From NCBI GenBank assembly GCA_009775375.1, contig VSPO01000032.1, positions 1 to 30,608 on the forward strand: a stretch of DNA of 30,608 nt, written 5' to 3'. The translations under genes were made by a program, and so were the position numbers. Source of the DNA: Muribaculaceae bacterium. Its GTDB lineage: Bacteria > Bacteroidota > Bacteroidia > Bacteroidales > Muribaculaceae. The notes under the pieces are model-generated. The model made no database searches and was not told the origin of the DNA. It saw only the letters and a list, made by a program, of their open reading frames with translations. This document shows, piece by piece, positions 25,978 to 30,608 of the stretch (within the stretch, counting starts at the first letter, position 1; every line of letters starts with the position of its first letter).

Positions 25978-26313
25978 ATGAAAACAATTCTCGTCACTAT
26001 TTCTCTGGCAATACTATATGCCTCCTATACATCCGGTCAGACCGTCCGATATCGGTATGATGCCGCCGGTGCTTGCACATCACGAACGATTGATAATAAC
26101 AAAACCAGGTCATTAGATGGTATAATTTCAATTGCAGATGATATCTATGACAAAGGTTTTTCCGATGATATAATAAGGGTCGAGTTTGGTGAAGATATCG
26201 AAATCAGACTTATAAGTCAAAATGTTGGAGCAATAGTCGGTTTTATAATATGTGATATGGCTGGCTATATATATGGTCAGGGAAAACTCGATGGGGATAA
26301 TGACAACCTGTAA
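25978..26313 (+). CDS. Short secreted protein with RHS-like YDAAG motif, probably truncated
   Basis: 111 residues. Signal peptide MKTILVTISLAILYASYTSG, then QTVRYRYDAAGACTSRTI. Small Bacteroidales proteins that begin with a signal peptide and (Y/R)YDAAGNRTSRTI and end in a T9SS-type sorting domain are often found just before RHS/polymorphic toxin genes (recalled family knowledge). The end here, VGFIICDMAGYIYGQGKLDG, resembles the start of such a sorting domain (strand, Gly, strand) but stops early. Another frame continues in Asp/Lys-rich sequence from 26300 to about 26370, so a frameshift or truncation is possible. It opens the toxin/immunity region. The start at 25978 is supported by the promoter and the signal peptide. 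Confidence 0.6.
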   Translation: MKTILVTISLAILYASYTSGQTVRYRYDAAGACTSRTIDNNKTRSLDGIISIADDIYDKGFSDDIIRVEFGEDIEIRLISQNVGAIVGFIICDMAGYIYGQGKLDGDNDNL

Positions 26314-26509
26314 ACTTGACGATAATGGGAAATTGGATTTTAAACAGCGTAGAAGGCCGTATCCCATGTAACAGACCAACAATATTTGGTGTTTTTTTAC
26401 CGGCTAGGTATAATCATAAATTTTCAATAAATGATTATTTTCAATGTCATTCTTTACATGAATATTCCTTTATTATTCAAGCAATTTTTACAGTATAATT
26501 AATTGGATT

Positions 26510-27109
26510 ATGAAAAATTTAATGATACTTCTTTTTGCCGTGGTTTTAATTATTGGATGCAAGGCCAATCAGAATAAACCGGATTGTGATTCATGGAGAG
26601 ACCGACTGGTTGATCTGGTACAACAAGGGAGCTTGAAGAGTGATACAATCAAATTTCAAAGAGCATTGGCTCTTTCCGACAGTGTCCTAAGTGTAGACAC
26701 GACGACAGACAACCGTAGATTCTGTTATTACAACCGGAGTATTATCCTAAATTCGTTAGGTAGGACGGAAGAAGGATGGAAGAACAAGGAATTGGAAATG
26801 CTTACTCTCCCGGAAAACAATCTTGAGAGACTCCTTTTTATGGCAATAAAAAATGACAAGGAACACAAGAAGGATTCGGCGGAGTTTTTCCTTGATAAAG
26901 CTTTGTCGGTTTGCGAGTGTATGCTGGAAAAGGAATTTGATGAAAACGTGGTTGTCTACAAGGTCAGGGCTTTGTATATCCGTCTGGGGGAGAAGTCTGC
27001 CAAGTGTTATCTGAATTCACAGGTGGCAAAACATCCTGAAAGTGAAGTATTGAGATGGATTAATGACAATTGGGAAGGTTATACTGATGGCTATGCGAAA
27101 TTTATCTGA
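26510..27109 (+). CDS. Lipoprotein with TPR-like helices (199 aa)
   Basis: Not recognised as a named family. The lipoprotein signal is MKNLMILLFAVVLIIGC (lipobox I-I-G-C). The mature part is helical: ALALSDSVLSVDTTTDNRRF, CYYNRSIILNSLGRTEEGWK and DSAEFFLDKALSVCECML look like TPR-type helix pairs. It lies directly upstream of the first toxin fragment (14 bases to its nominal GTG). Lipidated helical proteins beside polymorphic toxin tips often act as immunity proteins, so it could be one for a lost toxin; this is inference. No consensus promoter was seen in 26314-26509, an AT-rich spacer with no convincing gene. Confidence 0.65.
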   Translation: MKNLMILLFAVVLIIGCKANQNKPDCDSWRDRLVDLVQQGSLKSDTIKFQRALALSDSVLSVDTTTDNRRFCYYNRSIILNSLGRTEEGWKNKELEMLTLPENNLERLLFMAIKNDKEHKKDSAEFFLDKALSVCECMLEKEFDENVVVYKVRALYIRLGEKSAKCYLNSQVAKHPESEVLRWINDNWEGYTDGYAKFI

Positions 27110-27123
27110 ATCCTGTTACAGGT

Positions 27124-27675
27124 GTGATAACCGGCGCTTTCAGTTTCCTTTTCAACGAAAGGCTCCACCGAGTGCAGGACAAGGGAGACTCCGATGGCGC
27201 AGACCCATGGGTGGCCGCTGGAACCGTCGCGCTAAGCTTGTCGGCAGCAGACGGACCGTTATTATTCGGGGATGCAATAGGGAGTGTGGTATTGGCTGGA
27301 GCGGCAGTTTACGATTTAACCCAACGTGTATATGTCACGTATATCCTTCACCATCCCAATGGACAGGTATATCTGGGGCGTGCCAGTGGCTTCGGAACTC
27401 CATATCAAGTTATGATGCGTAGATATAGTGGTCATGAAAGACGTAAGGATGGATTTGCTAATCCTACATTAGATAGATATGCACATGGCCAATTAGGGCG
27501 GCATGCTATCAGGGGTAGAGAACAACAGTTGATAGATTACTTTGGAGGTTTGGGACATCCAAAAGTTGGGAATGCCATTCGAGGTGTCTCTCAATATAAT
27601 CCGATGGGAAGATACTATCATACCATGTCTAATCAGTATTTCGGTAACATAGCTCCTTATACAGGTTATTGGTAA
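27124..27675 (+). CDS. Toxin tip 1: pretoxin linker plus GIY-YIG/URI-like nuclease
   Basis: The most complete copy of the toxin domain. Residues (counted from GTG 27124) 42-65, ADGPLLFGDAIGSVVLAGAA, are a Gly/hydrophobic pretoxin segment of the kind that links RHS cores to C-terminal toxins. Residues 70-183 look like a GIY-YIG/URI nuclease: Y73-I-L and VYLG (Y83, G85), R86, R99/R100 and H104, catalytic-type E133 in RGREQQLID, and N150. There is no ATG: the frame is open back to 27088, just after a stop, and GTG 27124 is only the first possible start. It is therefore probably the detached C-terminus of a large toxin whose RHS core is gone, though expression from GTG cannot be excluded. Immunity gene 1 follows after 89 bases. 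Confidence 0.65.
   Translation: MITGAFSFLFNERLHRVQDKGDSDGADPWVAAGTVALSLSAADGPLLFGDAIGSVVLAGAAVYDLTQRVYVTYILHHPNGQVYLGRASGFGTPYQVMMRRYSGHERRKDGFANPTLDRYAHGQLGRHAIRGREQQLIDYFGGLGHPKVGNAIRGVSQYNPMGRYYHTMSNQYFGNIAPYTGYW
27340..27427 (+). repeat. Direct repeat of the toxin catalytic segment (copy A)
   Basis: About 88 bases encoding YILHHPNGQVYLGRASGFG and onward recur nearly identically at about 29001-29087 (copy B) and 29982-30067 (copy C). All three are in plus orientation and each is followed by related but more diverged sequence. Confidence 0.9.
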
Positions 27676-27764
27676 CTTGAAGCACATACGGTTATATGAT
27701 TTTTATTTAAGATAATAGTAAATACACACATTGTTAAATAGCAACATTAACATTTTAATTGCGT

Positions 27765-28241
27765 ATGAAAAGAACGAGTAAGTCGGATGAATATCTCTTC
27801 TTAAGAGATTGGATATTAGAGATAACAAGATTTCTCTATAACATTGCAGTTAAGGAAAATGAAGAATTAGCTTCTTATTTTCTTAGTGAATTCACTGGCC
27901 AGACTGAAATTGCATATAATAGACGTAATCTTAGAGGTCTAAAATGCATTTTTAATGATATTAATGATGATGCAAATGATTTGGATGAGATCAATAAGAA
28001 TTCCTTGAATGAGATATTGAATGGTAAATTTGGATTTGGATTGGAGTATTTTAATGGAAAGACCTTGTCCAAAATAAAATCAATAACAAAGAGAGGACGT
28101 ATAGAAAACGTTGACGAATACAGGCTTGTGAGTGAACGGGTAGAGCGTATCTATGCGGATGATAAGAAAAAAGAGGAACTTGATGCACTCAATAGTCTTC
28201 TTGCAGATTTTGAATCCAAACATAAGCCGATTAACGACTAA
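27765..28241 (+). CDS. Putative immunity protein 1
   Basis: 158 residues, soluble, mostly helical and charged, with no signal peptide. The family is not recognised. It shares a pattern with the proteins at 28464 and 29426: an N-terminal E-[F/Y]-L-x-[L/I]-R-D-W-x-x-[E/T]-I motif, then a central N-R-R-N-L-R-G-L-K-C-I-F-N-D-x-N segment, a K-F-G-F motif, K-I-K-x-I-x-x-R-G, a [D/G]-E-Y-x-L-[V/I]-x-x-R motif and an E-E-L-D-x-L-x-x-L tail. It follows toxin tip 1 directly, the usual order of toxin then immunity gene, and it should act in the cytoplasm by binding the nuclease (inference). ATG 27765 was chosen; TTG 27759 is possible but unneeded. Confidence 0.65.
   Translation: MKRTSKSDEYLFLRDWILEITRFLYNIAVKENEELASYFLSEFTGQTEIAYNRRNLRGLKCIFNDINDDANDLDEINKNSLNEILNGKFGFGLEYFNGKTLSKIKSITKRGRIENVDEYRLVSERVERIYADDKKKEELDALNSLLADFESKHKPIND
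28091..28157 (+). repeat. Near-identical segment shared by immunity gene 1 and the chimera
   Basis: 67 bases encoding RGRIENVDEYRLVSERVERI match 30371-30437 with about two differences. The identity exceeds that of the flanking sequence, which suggests recent recombination. Confidence 0.85.
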
Positions 28242-28250
28242 TAAGTCAAG

Positions 28251-28457
28251 TTGGATAAGGCTGCCATAGGACCATTTGGTTATGCTGCCATACGTGGAAG
28301 AGAGCAGCAATTGATAGATTTCTATGGTGGGATTGGCAGTCCGAAAGTGGCTAATATTATTAGGGATGTTGGCAGATATAATGTTGCTGGCAGGTATTAT
28401 CACCAAAAATCTAACAGCTATTTTGGCAATATAGCACCTTATACAGGGAGCTTATAA
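28251..28457 (+). pseudogene. Toxin tip 2: C-terminal half only
   Basis: The frame starting at TTG 28251 reads LDKAAIGPFGYAAIRGREQQ and continues to NIAPYTGSL, matching the second half of toxin tip 1 (from its LDRYAHGQLG). The first half with the Y-I-L / V-Y-L-G motif and the Arg/His residues is missing. There is no ATG, and two stop codons lie immediately upstream, so it cannot encode a working nuclease. Immunity gene 2 begins 6 bases after its stop. Confidence 0.75.
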
Positions 28458-28463
28458 ACAAAC

Positions 28464-28925
28464 ATGATAATGAAAAAGAGTAATATTACAAAAATTGAGT
28501 TTCTTAGAGATTGGATTCTTACGATTATTGAATTTATTTCTTTAAAAACAAATGACGAGAGCATAACAGAGCTTGTTGAGGCTATTGACAAGGCATATGA
28601 ACGAAAAGATTCGCGTGGTCTTCAATGTGTCTTCAATGATATGAATGAATGGGTCTCGGGGTTCAGTCCACAGGATGTTAAAGAAATCAATACGATATTG
28701 TCATCTAAATTCGGATTCAATCTGGAAGATAAGAACAAGAAAGACCTTGTGAAAATAAAAGCCATTGTTGATAGGGGCTGTATAAAAAACAATGGGGAAT
28801 ATTATCTGATCAAAGGCAGAATAGATGCGTTGAATGGAATGGACGGCCATGAGGACGAGATGGACAGACTTGATCGGCTGATGACAGATTATGAACTAAG
28901 CAAAAGGAATAATGTAAAAGACTAA
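28464..28925 (+). CDS. Putative immunity protein 2
   Basis: 153 residues, same family as 27765-28241. It starts MIMKKSNITKIEFLRDWIL (a second ATG at 28470 is equally possible). The N-terminal half is diverged. The C-terminal half from KFGFNLEDKNKKDLVKIKA to ELSKRNNVKD is nearly identical to immunity protein 3. The central LQCVFNDMNE segment and the YELIKGR-like YYLIKGRIDAL motif are conserved. It sits 6 bases after truncated toxin tip 2 and before frameshifted tip 3, so it may now be an orphan immunity gene protecting against kin toxins. Confidence 0.65.
   Translation: MIMKKSNITKIEFLRDWILTIIEFISLKTNDESITELVEAIDKAYERKDSRGLQCVFNDMNEWVSGFSPQDVKEINTILSSKFGFNLEDKNKKDLVKIKAIVDRGCIKNNGEYYLIKGRIDALNGMDGHEDEMDRLDRLMTDYELSKRNNVKD
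28706..28925 (+). repeat. 220-base repeat shared by immunity genes 2 and 3
   Basis: The 3' halves of the two genes (28706-28925 and 29686-29905) are equal in length, with no gaps and scattered substitutions. The 5' halves are far more diverged, giving a mosaic pattern. Confidence 0.85.
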
Positions 28926-28973
28926 TCTGGACAAGCAGGCAACTATCGGATATGCTTATTATCCACACTGTGA

Positions 28974-29335
28974 GAGGGAGAATTATCAACTATTGAATCG
29001 TATATCCTTCACCATCCCAATGGTCAGGTCTATCTGGGGCGTGCCAGCGGTTTTGGAACTCCATATCAAGTTATGATGCGCAGATACTATCGACATGAAA
29101 AAAAGCTTTGGGGTTTATTAATCCTACTTTGGATAGAGCTGTTACCGGCTCAATGGGATATCCAGCTATACGTGGAAGAGAACAGCAATTGATAGATTTT
29201 TATGGAGGAATAAGCCATCCGAGGGTAGCCAACAATATTAGAGGAGTATCTAAATACAATCCTCGAGGAAGATGGTATCATTATTGGTCAAATAAATATT
29301 TTGGCAATATTGCTCCTTATACTGGCTTCTTTTGA
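28974..29335 (+). pseudogene. Toxin tip 3: full-length nuclease domain split by a frameshift
   Basis: The frame from 28974 reads ...TIESYILHHPNGQVYLGRAS...MMRRYYRHEKK, then loses homology. The remainder, LGFINPTLDRAVTGSMGYPA, RGREQQLIDFYGG and NIAPYTGFF, lies in the -1 frame and ends at 29335. The break is at a run of seven As (29098-29104) followed by G, read in phase as A AAA AAG. There is no ATG for the first part, and a stop at 28971-28973 precedes it. All nuclease motifs seen in tip 1 are present across the two frames. It may be a decayed copy, a homopolymer variant, or a site of -1 frameshifting; lack of a start favours a silent donor cassette. Confidence 0.7.
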
Positions 29336-29338
29336 TTT

Positions 29339-29354
29339 TGTAGCAAAAGCTACA
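29339..29354 (+). terminator. Weak hairpin after toxin tip 3
   Basis: TGTAGC and GCTACA form a 6-bp stem around loop AAAA, followed by TTTACTTT. It lies 3 bases after the stop codon; the tract is interrupted. Confidence 0.35.
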
Positions 29355-29425
29355 TTTACTTTATGTTTTATTGGCTATTAGAGGATTTATTTCACATTCT
29401 AATGGTTTAGTGAATTTTATATAAA

Positions 29426-29905
29426 ATGAGTAAACAAGAAAAAATAGAAGAACTAAAGTTTATTAGAGATTGGACAATCGAAATCTTGAATTTCATGTTA
29501 GATACAGAAATCTCATACGATAAAGAAATGATGTGTACGTTCTTAAATGATTTTAAAAGGCAAATTGAGAATGCTTACACGAAACAAGATATGCAAGATT
29601 TAAAGTATGCTTTTCATGATCTTAATGAAATGGCCTATGGTATGAGAAGAGATGATATCAATAATCTAAATAAAATATTAAAAAATAAATTCAGATTCAA
29701 TCTGGAAGGTAAGAACAAAAAAGACCTTGTGAAAATAAAAGCCATTGTTGATAGGGGACACATAAAAACCAATGGAGAATATTACCTGATTAAAGGCAGG
29801 ATAGACGCTTTGAATGGAGTGGACGGCTATGAGGAGGAGATGAACAGACTTGATAGGCTGATGACAGATTATGAACTAAGGAAAAGGAATAATGTAAAAT
29901 ATTAA
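29426..29905 (+). CDS. Putative immunity protein 3
   Basis: 159 residues, third member of the family. It begins MSKQEKIEELKFIRDWTIEI with a clear ATG. A divergent acidic/helical N-terminal half contains LKYAFHDLNEMAYGM in place of the GLKCIFNDIND segment of member 1. From KFRFNLEGKNKKD onward it matches member 2 closely. It has a 90-base upstream spacer with a small hairpin but no consensus promoter. It follows the frameshifted toxin tip 3, so it may no longer have a working partner in this window. Confidence 0.65.
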   Translation: MSKQEKIEELKFIRDWTIEILNFMLDTEISYDKEMMCTFLNDFKRQIENAYTKQDMQDLKYAFHDLNEMAYGMRRDDINNLNKILKNKFRFNLEGKNKKDLVKIKAIVDRGHIKTNGEYYLIKGRIDALNGVDGYEEEMNRLDRLMTDYELRKRNNVKY

Positions 29906-29969
29906 TTTATACAAGCAGCCCAATCAGCGGATATGCTTATTTGCAACACCCTGGCGGGGAGAATTATCA

Positions 29970-30497
29970 ATGATTGAATCACATATCCTTCACCATCCCA
30001 ATGGTCAAGTCTATCTGGGGCGTGTCAGTGGCTTCGGAACTCCATATCAAGTTATGATGCGTAGATACTATCATCATAATAAATGGAGAGCCTTCGGTTT
30101 TGGCAAGCCCACTTTGGACAAATATGCTTTCGGCGTGAGTGGAAGATATGCCATCAGGGGGAGAGAGCAGCAATTTATACAGGTCTTGGTTGCGTATGAA
30201 AAATGTGATTTCCGGGGCATTAAATGTGCGTTTAATGATGTTAATGACGCTGCTTTTGATTTAGACAGTAAACAATACAAAGAGTTGAATCATATTTTAT
30301 ATCTGAAATTTGGGATAAGTCTGGACAATCAGAACAAGAAAGTAATTAAAAAGATAAAAACCATATTGAAGAGGGGACGTATAGAAAACGTTGACGAATA
30401 CAGGCTTGTGAGTGAACGGGTAGAGCGTATCTGTGCGCCGGATTTCAATTCAGGATTCAGTTATGATGGAATCCCATCACGCCATCTCTTTGATTAA
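29970..30497 (+). CDS. In-frame chimera of toxin N-terminal half and immunity C-terminal half
   Basis: 175 residues from ATG 29970. Residues 1-66 are the first half of the nuclease toxin (HILHHPNGQVYLGRVSGFG, MMRRYYHH, PTLDKYAFG, AIRGREQQ) including the Glu. From about 67 the sequence switches to the immunity family (AYEKCDFRGIKCAFNDVND, HILYLKFGISL, LKRGRIENVDEYRLVSERVE) and continues to about 155. The last 20 residues (CAPDFNSGFSYDGIPSRHLF) match neither. The fusion removes the toxin's second half and the immunity N-terminus and keeps the frame. The ATG arises from a local difference: the matching position of tip 3 reads ACT. It is most likely a deletion product and may not be expressed. 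Confidence 0.7.
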   Translation: MIESHILHHPNGQVYLGRVSGFGTPYQVMMRRYYHHNKWRAFGFGKPTLDKYAFGVSGRYAIRGREQQFIQVLVAYEKCDFRGIKCAFNDVNDAAFDLDSKQYKELNHILYLKFGISLDNQNKKVIKKIKTILKRGRIENVDEYRLVSERVERICAPDFNSGFSYDGIPSRHLFD

Positions 30498-30564
30498 TCA
30501 GTCGTCAATAAATTCATTTTTTTAATGAAATTTTTATCCAAAGTCATTGTTATTAAAGAATGGC

Positions 30565-30572
30565 TATATTTG
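30565..30572 (+). promoter_or_regulatory. Possible -7 box for a gene at the window edge
   Basis: TATATTTG matches TAnnTTTG, 16 bases before an ATG at 30589. The only upstream candidate, ATTG at 30546-30549, is spaced just 15 bases. Confidence 0.4.
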
Positions 30573-30588
30573 CGCAAAATAAAAAAAT

Positions 30589-30608
30589 ATGGATGCTCAT
30601 GTTATAGA
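30589..30608 (+). CDS. Possible 5' end of a gene cut by the window
   Basis: ATG followed by codons for D-A-H-V-I up to the window end, placed just after a TAnnTTTG box. Too short to identify. Confidence 0.3.

Noticed and set aside
26316..26498. 60-residue open frame after the RHS-leader-like gene
   Set aside because: No plausible start signal, no protein-like pattern, and AT-rich spacer composition.
30513..30535. AT-only hairpin followed by Ts after the chimera
   Set aside because: TTCATT/AATGAA is a six-pair stem of mostly A-T pairs; too weak to call a terminator.

Overview
This looks like a chromosomal window from a member of the Bacteroidota, order Bacteroidales, plausibly a gut Muribaculaceae-like genome (the family level is a guess). 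Support comes from several promoters of the Bacteroidota type (TTTG, about 20 bases, TAnnTTTG), scarce Shine-Dalgarno sequences, a BspA-like leucine-rich lipoprotein, a short RHS-leader/T9SS-like protein, and protein sequences typical of the group. No rRNA, tRNA, CRISPR array or insertion sequence was seen.

Region by region. (1) 1-5751 is AT-rich accessory DNA. It holds a 1297-residue membrane protein with a HEPN-type R-N-x3-H motif, coiled coil, one membrane span and a TPR/Sel1-like tail. A three-gene set follows: a small zinc ribbon and two lipoproteins. (2) 5836-10890 is a leucine-type operon, leuC-leuD-(leuA/cimA-like)-leuB. It sits behind a promoter and a classical attenuator: an Ile/Leu-rich leader peptide, a competing antiterminator and an intrinsic terminator. 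(3) 10917-13841 holds an AraJ-like MFS exporter, a minus-strand GH63/trehalase-like glycosidase, and an intergenic region with a 33-base tandem repeat. (4) 13842-14530 is a small outer-membrane-type beta protein whose signal peptide and mature part lie in different frames. (5) 14571-24780 is one long pyrimidine operon, pyrC-carA-carB-pyrK-pyrD-pyrF-pyrE-pyrB, encoding every step of de novo UMP synthesis. It lies behind a second attenuator and ends in a strong bidirectional terminator shared with convergent panB. Its aspartate carbamoyltransferase carries a C-terminal zinc domain with the exact cysteine spacing of PyrI. (6) 25892-30608 is again AT-rich accessory DNA. A truncated RHS-leader-like protein and a lipoprotein are followed by four copies or fragments of a GIY-YIG/URI-like nuclease toxin tip alternating with three related putative immunity genes. 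The last copy is an in-frame toxin-immunity chimera.

The metabolic core (leu and pyr operons, panB) is GC-richer and conserved. The flanks look horizontally acquired or fast-evolving. The most unusual items are the decaying toxin/immunity array, including a copy interrupted exactly at a phased A AAA AAG heptamer, the PyrB-PyrI zinc-domain fusion, and the two attenuators.
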